In this document: positions 9,701-15,362 of the stretch, in pieces | Numbering within the stretch: position 1 is the first letter of the stretch | How the letters are laid out: each line of letters opens with the position of its first letter | NCBI RefSeq assembly: GCF_000397065.2 | Contig: NZ_KE007325.1 | Location: 145,279-209,278, forward strand | DNA from: Marinobacter lipolyticus SM19 | GTDB lineage: Bacteria; Pseudomonadota; Gammaproteobacteria; Pseudomonadales; Oleiphilaceae | Reading direction: 5' to 3' | Length of the DNA: 64,000 bases | Made by a program: the position numbers and the translations under genes | The notes under the pieces: generated by a model | Told to the model about the DNA's origin: nothing | The model's input: the letters and a program-made list of their open reading frames with translations, nothing else | Databases searched by the model: none

Positions 9701-12544
9701 GGCATCGCCCACATCGGTGTCGGACACCTCAACCTGGTACTCAAAGGACTGGCCGCCCTGCAGTACCGTCTGTGGTTCGCTGTCGATCACCGGCGCTTCG
9801 TTCACATCCTCTACATTCAGGGTGTAGAGCTGGGTGTCAGTCAAACCGTCGGGGTCGGACACGTGGTGACGCACGAAGGCGGCACGGGTGACGTTGTTAT
9901 TGATCTGGCACTCTTCGATGGCCGCGCCGGGGTTAAGCACCACGGAGATGTCGTCGGTCAGCGCATCGTCACTGACCAGGATTTTGGGAGTGGACCTGGT
10001 GTCACTGCTCAGGCTGGTTACCTGGGCAGAGCCAAGGAACTGACCATCCTCAGGCTGGCCAGCGTAGAAGGACACATCCAGCGGCATGCGAATATCTGCA
10101 AGCCCGAGGTTAGAGAGCTCAACACTCAACTCATGCACACCACTGTCGCCTTCGGCCAGGGAGACATGGCCAAGGCGGACGTCCGGATTGCCCAGGTGGT
10201 CCAGGGCAACGGGAAGGTAAGCCATGACCAGACTGGTGGTCGCCAGTTTGGTGCTGAACAGACCACTGGTCGTGTCCCAGGTACCACCGGCCTGTTGGCT
10301 TTCCAGCAGGTATTCGATATTCCCCAGAACCACCGGGTCGGTCAGCGCCGGGTCCTGATAGTCAAGGGCCAGCCCCACCCAGGCCGACGTCAGCGGATCA
10401 CTCTGGCTGCCGGAGTGGTAGCGTGACCAGCCACCGTCTTCACGCTGACGTTCGCGGAGTTGCTGATCGAGCAGAACAATGGCAGCGGAGATTCGGGACC
10501 GTAGGTCGTCACCGTCAATAAAAGGTTCAATTTCAGCCAGGCCCACAAGGCGGAATACCCGTCGCAAGCTGTCGTTTTCACTCGAGTTCAAACCTGCCAG
10601 CAGGTGTTCCGCCAACGCCGGCATCAACATTCGGTAGGTATCGGCGACTTCAAGCTGACCCGATGATTGATTGTCCAATTCAGCGAGATCATTGATGAAT
10701 CCCGCTGCCGCCTGACTGACCAGGGCGGTGATTCCAAGGGATTCCCTTAGCCACCCGCTGTTATGGTCTGTTGTCCAGTACGCCCTGTTACCACTGACCG
10801 TGACGCGATCAGCGAAAAAATCCAATCCTTTCTGGCGAACCAGGAAGGTCCGATCCCGCTCGGGTACCGCGTTAAGTGCCCACAGTGCAAACGCCGTCTG
10901 GTTCTTCGCATAATTGGGATGCGACCGGCGAATGGAGCCATCACTCAACTGACTGGAGAGAATTTCAGTCAGCAGATATTCCGCGGCCTCTTCATCCACA
11001 TCGGCCTTGGCTTTCGAGGACTGCATTCCCAGCAGGCTTTGGGTCTGGATGTGGCAGCCCAGGCATCGGTTCCTTTTGTGCCAGGCCACCGACTGGGGCG
11101 CCACATAGCTGCCAGCATCCGCAACCGCGGTCTTCACACGGTGGAACAGTGGCGCGATATAACTCACCCCTGAGGCATCATCACCCTCTTCATAGACTTT
11201 CACGCTTCCGCTTGGCACCACATAGCACTGCTGGTTGAAGGTCGGTACCGATTGCGTGAATTCCGCCTGGGGCAGCCAATGAATCACCCCGGAAGCCGGG
11301 TCGATGGTCATTCCTTCCGGCCCACGATCCAGGGTATGGGTCAGTTCGTCTTCGTTAGGATCTTCCGCGGCTACGGGATAGCTGTAGTTCGCGTTCTCCG
11401 GCGTAGTGACCACCGGTGGGCTGGTGATTACCGGCGGCAGATTCGGCTGAATAACATTGATGGTGATGGTTGCCGTGGCCTGAAGCTCGCCGTCAGAAAC
11501 CTCGTAAGTCAGTACTTCCAAACCCTCGAAGCGGGGATCCGGGGTATACACCAACCCCGGGGCATCCCCGGTGAACTGACCATGGGCGGGCTCTTCAAGC
11601 AGCCGGTACGCAAGAGGCTCGCTGTCGATGTCTTCCCCCACAAGGGTGACTGATACGGCGTTCCCACCTTCGGTTTCGGCAAAGACATCCTGAGCCGTTG
11701 GCGCATCGTTGACGGGCAGCACCTCGAGGCTGACGGTAGCGGTACCGGAAAGCTGCTCGCCGTCGTGTACCCGGAACTGCAGGCTGTCGTTTCCATAAAA
11801 ATTGGCGTCGGGTGTATAGGTAACCCGGGAGCCCGACTGTGCGATTTTCCCGTGCTGGGGCTGCACGAGTATTTCGTATGTCAGCGCATCACTGTCCGCA
11901 TCCTGAGCCTGCAGTTCGAATTCAACCGGCGTGTCTTCCGGCGTGGTGATGTGGCTGTCGAGGGATTCGGGGCGATGATTGTAGCAGCGTGTATATCGCT
12001 CAAAGGTAAAGCTGATATAACCCTTTCCACTGAGGGCATAGTCGTTCAGTCGAATGACAGCAAAGCGCACAGTCTCGTAGTTAAAGCGAGCGCCCTGACC
12101 GTCCACGTCCCCCCAAACCGGCACGATAATGTTGTAGTCCAGAAGTGCGTCAAGGTTCGAGCGGATGGCCTTGCTGTTCTTGACGCCAGGACCACCTTCC
12201 ACCCAGTCACCAACATTCAGTTGTGTGTCGGAGGCGTTGAGCGGGTTACGGTAGTTGTTGCTGGTACCAGGAGGAACGAGGGCATCGGCCAGGGTATTGG
12301 CGTTGTTGCTTCCCTGCCAGGACAGCCAACTGAAGTTGCCGGGGCCCGTGCCTGTTGGAATGTTCTGGAAGGTTTGGCCCATTGTTGCCGAGGCCAGCAC
12401 TGAATCGGAAACGGCGATGGGATAGAGGGAGCAGAAGTCAGGGCTGATGACTATATCGTCCGTCTCCCGGAACGACTCTGCATTCACAGTACCTAAAGAC
12501 GTAACTACCCAAGCGAACGCCAGCCCCAAGACGTACTTATACAT
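752..12544 (-). CDS. Giant secreted RHS/YD-repeat polymorphic toxin with PT-HINT and C-terminal toxin
   Basis: Protein of 3,930 residues. The chosen ATG has an AAGGAAG ribosome site 5 bases upstream and opens a Sec signal peptide (about 1-22). In order: cadherin/Ig-like repeats; a segment with a CLGCH heme-type motif (494-498) and helical repeats like the prenyltransferase/squalene-cyclase toroid; a CARDB-like domain; FG-GAP-like repeats (about 1090-1490); a second CARDB-like domain; a run of putative-Ig (He_PIG) repeats (about 1740-2200); the RHS entry region (from about 2380); dozens of YD repeats; the RHS core end with YYLRARYYD near 3555; a PT-HINT domain (Cys3682 to His3819-Asn3820); and a 110-residue toxin tip. 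In known RHS proteins the YD repeats form a shell around the toxin. The signal peptide and absence of PAAR or VgrG neighbours point to a Sec-exported WapA-like system and not a type VI effector. The toxin end and the FG-GAP part are AT-richer than the YD repeats. Confidence 0.93.
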   Translation of the reverse strand: MYKYVLGLAFAWVVTSLGTVNAESFRETDDIVISPDFCSLYPIAVSDSVLASATMGQTFQNIPTGTGPGNFSWLSWQGSNNANTLADALVPPGTSNNYRNPLNASDTQLNVGDWVEGGPGVKNSKAIRSNLDALLDYNIIVPVWGDVDGQGARFNYETVRFAVIRLNDYALSGKGYISFTFERYTRCYNHRPESLDSHITTPEDTPVEFELQAQDADSDALTYEILVQPQHGKIAQSGSRVTYTPDANFYGNDSLQFRVHDGEQLSGTATVSLEVLPVNDAPTAQDVFAETEGGNAVSVTLVGEDIDSEPLAYRLLEEPAHGQFTGDAPGLVYTPDPRFEGLEVLTYEVSDGELQATATITINVIQPNLPPVITSPPVVTTPENANYSYPVAAEDPNEDELTHTLDRGPEGMTIDPASGVIHWLPQAEFTQSVPTFNQQCYVVPSGSVKVYEEGDDASGVSYIAPLFHRVKTAVADAGSYVAPQSVAWHKRNRCLGCHIQTQSLLGMQSSKAKADVDEEAAEYLLTEILSSQLSDGSIRRSHPNYAKNQTAFALWALNAVPERDRTFLVRQKGLDFFADRVTVSGNRAYWTTDHNSGWLRESLGITALVSQAAAGFINDLAELDNQSSGQLEVADTYRMLMPALAEHLLAGLNSSENDSLRRVFRLVGLAEIEPFIDGDDLRSRISAAIVLLDQQLRERQREDGGWSRYHSGSQSDPLTSAWVGLALDYQDPALTDPVVLGNIEYLLESQQAGGTWDTTSGLFSTKLATTSLVMAYLPVALDHLGNPDVRLGHVSLAEGDSGVHELSVELSNLGLADIRMPLDVSFYAGQPEDGQFLGSAQVTSLSSDTRSTPKILVSDDALTDDISVVLNPGAAIEECQINNNVTRAAFVRHHVSDPDGLTDTQLYTLNVEDVNEAPVIDSEPQTVLQGGQSFEYQVEVSDTDVGDAHTFEIVSGPEGLYLDERTGRFTSAPGGIAPGEYEIVVLVTDLRGATSEQTFTLVIHENLPPEIVTPPVLVGDESSGYRYDVDAADPNEGDVLRYGYEIAPDGLLIDIEDGVAKWESVEPYVEGKADDNLFCMADPIESSEGAIAPSVKWHYNTMDVLSVPSVAPLFDSNGDGLYNELDDPIVVANAYSGFVDSATGRLVALDGKTGAVIWTSSRNVKASSNIAVANIQGDSAPEILHYTSDGYVRAADNSGNTLWVNKDRRVSGRYNYGAINVADLNGDGQPEVLARDWVLNAQGQLLWSASDTPWHRASSYAADVDMDGLQEVIIGGYIFKEDGELFGQPLSRSALTALANFDEDDSPEIVGVAGGVVSLAKIDGTLIWESAIPGGGGGSPTVADVDGDGKPEIGVAGRSSYLVFDTDGTVLWAKTTHDYSSKTTGSTVFDFDADGNAEIVYADERKLRVYDGKTGAVKFSTVNYSATAAEYPVVADIDSDGHAEILVSSDNGSTLGLRAIEDANDSWAPTRHLWNQYNYHIDNINDDLTVPTSPVKSWLTHNTFRLNSFPDRPSLGLPDLAVHGITYAEDSKEVSVVVKNRGLAPVNQPFDVKFTHEHFWSGGTELGAQTVPSLRHGEEVVLTLAVDDAEIVDSLRVDLTVPGEVVECVSNNNSARAAILTVQAFDEAGLFDDQKFAVSIKDVNDHPEISSAASGQAFVGLDFELPIEVSDPDIGDSFRYSIVGAPAGVEITPYSGKLSGKLADEGVHTFTVQAEDLSGSLAEQTYVLTVTPPDNTAPIIDSEPAGSVIAGQNYQYNVVATDPDGDEVVYLLSRSQPGMTIDGVSGRISWTPSIDLSGTFPAEVTALDTRGASTKQYFLIEVLNPNDANQPPTITSTPGGAVYAGQLFDYQVTANDPDGDTLTYSLATSESGMTIAADGLFSWLPGSEWIGDTAIVEILVSDGRGGEARQKLTLPVNESANHPPQFTSTPETQALAGSPYGYSIAATDSDGDAFTFSLDQSPNGMTLTGSQVNWTPADTQAGSVHDVVVRVTDARGAASTQSFGIAVNAPAESNEAPEISSIPTSPAFVGEEYQYDVIARDADGDALTYTLEAAPSGMTLNSTGQVRWTPGSDQVAAHAVRIRVSDGKAYATQSFTLDAVEASDNSYPDITSRPNTQAVAGETYQYQLVATDADGDELTYGAMVQPDGMEVDASGLVTWTPTLDQIGIHDVSYFADDGKGRTLQNTSIKVQEEPLPLSATLLVTPDSVNAGDTVTIDIFTDGGRGEISQSVDVDGQPLTLNPYGRATWTASGTGRHTVTATVSDAETTVTEVAYVTIRDDSDTVAPVVTLEGPESGAIVTAPTDIIATVQDDNLAIYEVLISPKGESEWQTIAEGSTSQVSAPVATFDPSLLMNGQYDLAILAVDVNGLSGSDMMSLQVEGDLKVGNFSITLEDLSIPVAGIPIRVTRTYDSRQRFEALDFGQGWSIGYQDAKVEESRTLGSYWTVNQYKRGPLNLITDFCVEPLGAPVVTVTLPTGDVERFEVGASPSCNTYQVIKDVTLDFKPVGDTQSTLKALDDSSARYEGGTLLETGTFSGPVDPTRYLLTTQAGYAYTLNQDFGIEKVVDPNGHTLRYTNDGIFHSSGKAVTFQRDSNGRIKAITTPNGDQLSYLYDGDNNLVSSADAQGNATEYTYNRNHGLLDIIDPLGRTLVRNIYDESGRLIVQEDSDGNRTDFNHDIEGRQSVVTDRNGNTTLYYYDDRGNVTTKVDAAGHSWNYTYDERGNQLGQVDPLGNVTTASFDERNNQLTQTDALGNTVAFSYDRRGQELTIADARGNVYRNSYDSVGNLLTVTDPDGNVAGNNINAQGLVSKTVDVAGNATTYTYDEDGNKLTETNPLGETTRYTYDANGNVLTETRPRTVNGSVVEETTGYVYDANNRVIETRYPDGSTTATEYDVAGNQVATVDALGRRTEYSYDAYGRLTETYHPDGTAEYKTYDGEGNLLTETDPLGRTTRYTYDGLNRVVRTDYPDGSHTLTTYDAAGRVTGETDANGSTTTYEYDAAGRRTAVVDALGNRHSYAYDADGNLVSETDAKGHTTEYTYNALDQRTQTRYHDGTTVTESFDALGRRTSRTDQNGRTTHYEYDALGRLTKVTDALDGVTTYTYDEAGNKLTQTDAEGRTTRWTYDSQGRVLSRTLPMGQTESFTYDAAGNRLSHTDFNGQTTTYSYDLNQRLSQVTYGDGTTESYTYDAVGNRLTATTPEGTTRYSYDAQNRLVEEVQPDGSVLSYGYDAAGNRTQLDVSAGGSTTSTSYNFDALNRLEVVTASQGQTLYTYDAVGNRESVSYPSGNVTLYDYDALNRLTRLTTTDAADQILMDYAYTLDATGRRTQVQEAHSGRTTSYSYDELYRLTGETIADPVNGNHSAEYQFDKVGNRTYSIINGVHTAYSYDNNDRLTQQGGVSYSYDANGNTLTETEDGQVTHYRYDARDKLIEVEKPGLTARYGYNADGIRTRKTENGITTHYVVDNNRDYAQVLAEVTSGTAEVSYTYGDDVVSQTRAGSASYYLYDGHGSTRALASASGSLTDSYDYDAFGVLLNSTGDTENVYRYTGEQLDPSLDQYYLRARYYDQNSGRFTQMDTWQGNNHDPITLHKYLYANADPVSYRDPTGKFSLGSLGAGINIQGVLATANFASSAYSIFQIATGEEELTATQVGSRILFNMLGGAAGKVIGLFGKKFADDFKRAGCSRNSFTAETPVHTESGIKSIEDVAIGDLVWATDPETGEAVLKPVTYLIQGEREYELYLIEFASGEKITATADHPFFSNGEWINAKNLEEGVGVSSLSGDDFEIVISVEKELRKQKVFNITVDEVNTFHVGEAGYLVHNTNIFCSPNITAVFPELKIRGLVRNRNIDDLTGSEIANAFAQTGYKISSHAIGRIKHPRTRDLGFNTLNDIAKIINRGEKIEDRGDVAFIYNGMKAIIIPGTMKIRTIRPL
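755..1084 (-). other. C-terminal toxin domain of the RHS protein (residues 3821-3930)
   Basis: The 110 residues after the PT-HINT His-Asn are the variable tip. They contain an SHAIGRIKHPRTR segment, a helix, then short strands with GMKAIIIPG and end in RTIRPL. An H...R...R start followed by compact strands recalls the BECR-type RNase folds and DUF4258-like toxins, so a nuclease is the leading guess. No catalytic set can be proven by eye. The segment is AT-rich and is followed at once by the immunity gene, which is the usual cassette structure. Confidence 0.55.
1085..1501 (-). other. PT-HINT (pretoxin Hint) autoprocessing domain
   Basis: Residues 3682-3820 of the RHS protein. It opens with a Cys (GCSRNSF), followed by TPVHTESGIKSIEDVAIGD, a TADHPFF block and the closing VHN. 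These are the A, B and G blocks of Hint/intein-like domains. The nucleophilic Cys and terminal His-Asn are both present, so cleavage that frees the 110-residue tip is plausible. Known PT-HINT domains sit just before toxin tips in RHS proteins. Confidence 0.85.
7721..9310 (-). other. Second payload insert of the RHS stalk: FG-GAP propeller plus CARDB
   Basis: Residues about 1079-1608. An Ig-like repeat is left after its first half at Cys1079. Integrin-like FG-GAP repeats with acidic calcium-loop motifs such as DSNGDGLYNELDD and DVDGDGKPE follow, then a CARDB-like domain, and the Ig-like sequence resumes after Cys1608 (ECVSNNN). The DNA here is visibly AT-richer than the adjacent Ig and YD coding sequence. 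The function is unknown; a propeller used for adhesion or calcium-dependent stabilisation is inference. Confidence 0.6.
9908..11227 (-). other. First payload insert of the RHS stalk: heme-motif/toroid segment plus CARDB
   Basis: Residues about 440-879. It follows the first half of an Ig-like repeat, carries the CLGCH motif at 494-498 and helical repeats with QREDGGW- and QQAGGTWDT-like ends typical of alpha/alpha-toroid prenyltransferase or squalene-cyclase repeats, and closes with a CARDB-like domain ending ECQINNN (Cys879). The Ig-like strand sequence then resumes toward VEDVNEAP. Its layout mirrors the second insert. Confidence 0.55.
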
Positions 12545-12675
12545 CACAACTTCCTTGTCCCGTTGTATGCACAGCGCGTGCATAACTACCAATTTAGGGG
12601 AGGCAGTATAGGAAGTGCGTGTCAGTTCTCTATGATTTGGTTAATGTTTTTTAATTATTTTACGATGTTTTACAT

Positions 12676-12704
12676 TCAGGGAGGCCAACCAATGGCCTCC
12701 CTGA
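12676..12704 (-). terminator. Hairpin terminator after the BVMO gene
   Basis: Perfect stem TCAGGGAGGCC/GGCCTCCCTGA with a 7-base loop, 9 bases beyond the stop of the minus-strand monooxygenase gene. The T-tract on that strand is weak, so efficiency is uncertain. Confidence 0.6.
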
Positions 12705-12712
12705 TTTTATTC

Positions 12713-14293
12713 CTAGGCAGTTACAGCGGCCGCTTCGTCGACCACCGGAGCACCCTCAACACACACATACTGCCCCGCATCAAACCGCTTCGTCTGCTGG
12801 CGGAACTGCCAGGTGAAGCCCGGCCACAGGGTTGTGTTCTTGCCGTTTTCATTCACGTACCAGCTCTTACAGCCGGTCTGCCAGACGGAGTCGCCAAGCT
12901 TGGCGTGAATGGAGGCGTTGTATTGGCTCAGGGCGTCTTCCTTCACTTCCACGCTCTTCCAGCCGTGCTTGTCCATCTTCTTCAGTGCATCCAGCACGTA
13001 CTGGATCTGGCTCTCGATCATGTAGACCATGGAGCTGTGGCCGAGGCCGGTGTTGGGGCCCATCAGCATAAAGAAGTTGGGGAAGCCGTTGATGGTGCTG
13101 CCCTTGTAGGCTTCCGCGCCGTCTTTCCAGGCGTCCAGCAGGTCCTGGCCGTTACGACCGGAGACCATGCCGGCAGGAACCGGGTCCTGGGCCTTGAAGC
13201 CGGTGCCGTAGATGATGCAGTCCACTTCCCGCTCGTTGCCGTTATTGTCGACGATGACATTACCGCGCACTTCACGGATGCCGTCGGTGAGCACGTCCAC
13301 GTTGTCCTGGGCCAGTGCCGGGTAGTAGTTGTTGGAGATCAGTACCCGCTTGCAGCCGAAGTGGAAATCCGGGGTCACTTTCTTGCGCAGTTCCTTGTCC
13401 TTGATCTGGCTGCGGATGTGGCGACGGGCCTGCAGCTCACCGATCTTGAGGATGCGCGGGTTGCCCACAAAGCCCAGTACCCGAGCTTCCAGGGTCCAGT
13501 AGATACTCTGGCGGAAGGCGTTCAGGGTCTGCGGGAACTTGCGGAACATCAGCTTTTCCAGCGGACGGATCTCGCGGTCCGGCTTGGGTACAATCCACGG
13601 CGGCGTACGCTGGTACAGATCCAGATGACCGGCATCTTTGGCCACTTCCGGTACAAACTGGATGGCGGAGGCGCCGGTACCAATCACCGCCACACGCTTG
13701 CCTTTGAAGTCGTAGCTGTGGTCCCAGTCCTGGGAGTGGAAGCTCTTGCCGGTAAAGGTTTCGATACCCTTGATGTTCGGGTAGGCCGGGGTGCTCAGAC
13801 CGCCCATGCCGGACACGACGACGTCGGCTTTCAGGGTGCTGAATGCCGGCAGATCCTCGTCGGAACGGTCCAGCTTATCACCGGGGTTGAGACCTTTTTC
13901 CTGCATGTAGGCCCACAGTTTGGGGCTGTCGCAGGTTTCGACGGTCCAGCTCTGGGTCTTCTCATCAAATTTGGCGCCCGCCACGTGGGTGTTCAGACGC
14001 ACGTGCTTCATCAGGTCGTACTTTTCAGCACACTGGCGCAGGTAAGCCTGGATTTCTTTCTGCTGCGCGAACATGCGGCTCCAGTTCGGGTTCTGTTCGA
14101 ACGAGAAGGAGTAAAGCGCAGACTGCACGTCACAGGCGCAACCCGGGTAGTGGTTTTCGTGCCAGGTGCCACCGACATCGTCGCTTTGCTCGAGAATCAC
14201 GAAGTTGTCATAACCGGCTTCTTTGAGCTTGATGCCCATGCCCAGGCCGGAGAATCCGGTGCCGATAATGGCAATTTGTGCTGACTGACTCAT
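12713..14293 (-). CDS. Baeyer-Villiger-type flavin monooxygenase (HAPMO-like)
   Basis: 526-residue FAD/NADPH oxygenase of the type I Baeyer-Villiger class, which inserts oxygen into ketones to give esters or lactones. Visible are the N-terminal FAD motif GTGFSG (from about residue 11), GGTWHENHYPG, the signature FxGxxxHxxxW at 180-190 (F180, H186, W190) and the second dinucleotide motif VIGTGASA just after it. Length is usual for the family. The ATG has AGGTAG upstream. The gene is divergent from a TetR-family regulator with a palindromic operator-like site between them, so it is probably induced by a substrate or acyl compound. It is paralogous to the monooxygenase at 53087-54652. The substrate cannot be read from sequence. 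Confidence 0.93.
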   Translation of the reverse strand: MSQSAQIAIIGTGFSGLGMGIKLKEAGYDNFVILEQSDDVGGTWHENHYPGCACDVQSALYSFSFEQNPNWSRMFAQQKEIQAYLRQCAEKYDLMKHVRLNTHVAGAKFDEKTQSWTVETCDSPKLWAYMQEKGLNPGDKLDRSDEDLPAFSTLKADVVVSGMGGLSTPAYPNIKGIETFTGKSFHSQDWDHSYDFKGKRVAVIGTGASAIQFVPEVAKDAGHLDLYQRTPPWIVPKPDREIRPLEKLMFRKFPQTLNAFRQSIYWTLEARVLGFVGNPRILKIGELQARRHIRSQIKDKELRKKVTPDFHFGCKRVLISNNYYPALAQDNVDVLTDGIREVRGNVIVDNNGNEREVDCIIYGTGFKAQDPVPAGMVSGRNGQDLLDAWKDGAEAYKGSTINGFPNFFMLMGPNTGLGHSSMVYMIESQIQYVLDALKKMDKHGWKSVEVKEDALSQYNASIHAKLGDSVWQTGCKSWYVNENGKNTTLWPGFTWQFRQQTKRFDAGQYVCVEGAPVVDEAAAVTA

Positions 14294-14363
14294 AACTCTA
14301 CCTCGTTGTTCGCTGGCCATCTGGCCTTGCCTGTTGTTGTCTGTTTCGCCATGATGTTTGACG

Positions 14364-14379
14364 GTATACACATGTATAC
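14364..14379. promoter_or_regulatory. Palindromic TetR-type operator candidate
   Basis: GTATACA-CA-TGTATAC is a perfect 7-bp inverted repeat 70 bases upstream of the monooxygenase start. A further TGTATAC half-site lies at 14397-14403. It sits in the 321-bp divergent region between the monooxygenase and the TetR-family gene, so the TetR protein is the obvious candidate ligand. This is inference from position and symmetry. Confidence 0.55.
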
Positions 14380-14476
14380 ACAAGGAAGTAGACAGCTGTA
14401 TACTCCGTTTCATCGGAAAATGGTCCATTGGCCTTACGTGACAACTGATTGTCCCGTCTTCCGGACTTCGCGGGAG

Positions 14477-14592
14477 GGTCTGGTTGGGCGGGCAGGGCTT
14501 CCGAAAACCGCTGCAAGTACGTCCGTGTACGCTTGCTCTTCGCCATCCCTGGCTACGAGCATTTTCGGCAGCCCTGCCCGCCCAACCAGACC
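14477..14592. repeat. Palindromic MITE/REP-like intergenic element with 31-bp arms
   Basis: Left arm 14477-14507 and right arm 14562-14592 are inverted copies with a single mismatch (30 of 31). They enclose a 54-bp centre holding a short GTACG...GTACG sub-palindrome. The right arm ends 22 bp before the TetR-family start codon. Its GC-rich, compact design is that of a non-coding mobile or REP-type repeat. No second copy was noticed in this window. Confidence 0.75.
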
Positions 14593-14614
14593 AATAACTT
14601 TGGGTGGAAATCGC

Positions 14615-15259
14615 ATGAACGTTTTGACCGGGGGAAAGCTGAAGCTGGTACAAGCCGGCCTTCGGCTGATTACCGAAAGTCGCAGCCTGACATCGCTGGG
14701 GCTGCGGGAGCTGGCTCGTGAAGCCGGACTGAACCCGAATACCTTTTACCGCCACTTCAAGAACCTGGACGAGTTCGGGCTACAGGTATTGGGGTACATC
14801 GCTGCCGACATGAAGTCCGGCGTGCGGGAACTCCGGCAAATGGCAGAATCCTCGGAGCAGGCTTCCCGCGATACCGTGACTTACGTGTATCACTACTTCC
14901 TCGCGAACCCCGCCGCAACAACTGTCGCGGTGCGGGAACTTCATGGTCCCTCTCCGCTGTTACGCAAGGCCCTGGAAGCCCAGCTCAATGCCAGTGCCCG
15001 GGAAATGGCGGAGGACATTATCGAACGGCAACTGGTCAATGCCGTGCCGCCGGAGACCATCCATGAAATTTCCCGCATGACCATTCGTTACATTCTGTTC
15101 CGGGCCATGGATTACATTGAAAAGCCGGAGCAGCGAGAGACCATTCAGCGGGAAACCGAGCGCTTTATTAACCGGCAGTTCCGAGGCGCAATGCTGGATA
15201 ATCTGTCCCAGGGTGACATTGAAACCCTTGTGAAAAAGCCCTCCTCACGAGTGGGGTAA
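14615..15259 (+). CDS. TetR-family transcriptional regulator, FabR-like
   Basis: 214-residue DNA-binding repressor. Residues about 12-55 hold the TetR helix-turn-helix, with LTSLGLRELAREAGLNPNTFYRHFKNLDEFG. The NTFYRHF recognition segment and the DEFGLQVL continuation recall FabR/DesT regulators of fatty-acid unsaturation. The long upstream extension of the frame is not used, because the ATG at 14615 has GGTGGA about 6 bases upstream and begins at the normal distance from the helix-turn-helix. It is divergent from the Baeyer-Villiger monooxygenase and probably controls it and itself. A 31-bp-arm palindrome occupies its leader. The ligand is unknown. Confidence 0.9.
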   Translation: MNVLTGGKLKLVQAGLRLITESRSLTSLGLRELAREAGLNPNTFYRHFKNLDEFGLQVLGYIAADMKSGVRELRQMAESSEQASRDTVTYVYHYFLANPAATTVAVRELHGPSPLLRKALEAQLNASAREMAEDIIERQLVNAVPPETIHEISRMTIRYILFRAMDYIEKPEQRETIQRETERFINRQFRGAMLDNLSQGDIETLVKKPSSRVG

Positions 15260-15362
15260 CCTGCCGTTTTTTTGGAGTATTCCGGGCAATTTCGCCAGCT
15301 TGAACTAGTATGTGGATATCCAGACAACTGGTTCATCGGGCAATCCGGAGGACATCCCAACC

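Noticed and set aside
752..12544. Type VI secretion Rhs effector
   Set aside because: A Sec signal peptide is present, and no PAAR domain, VgrG, EagR chaperone or T6SS gene is visible.
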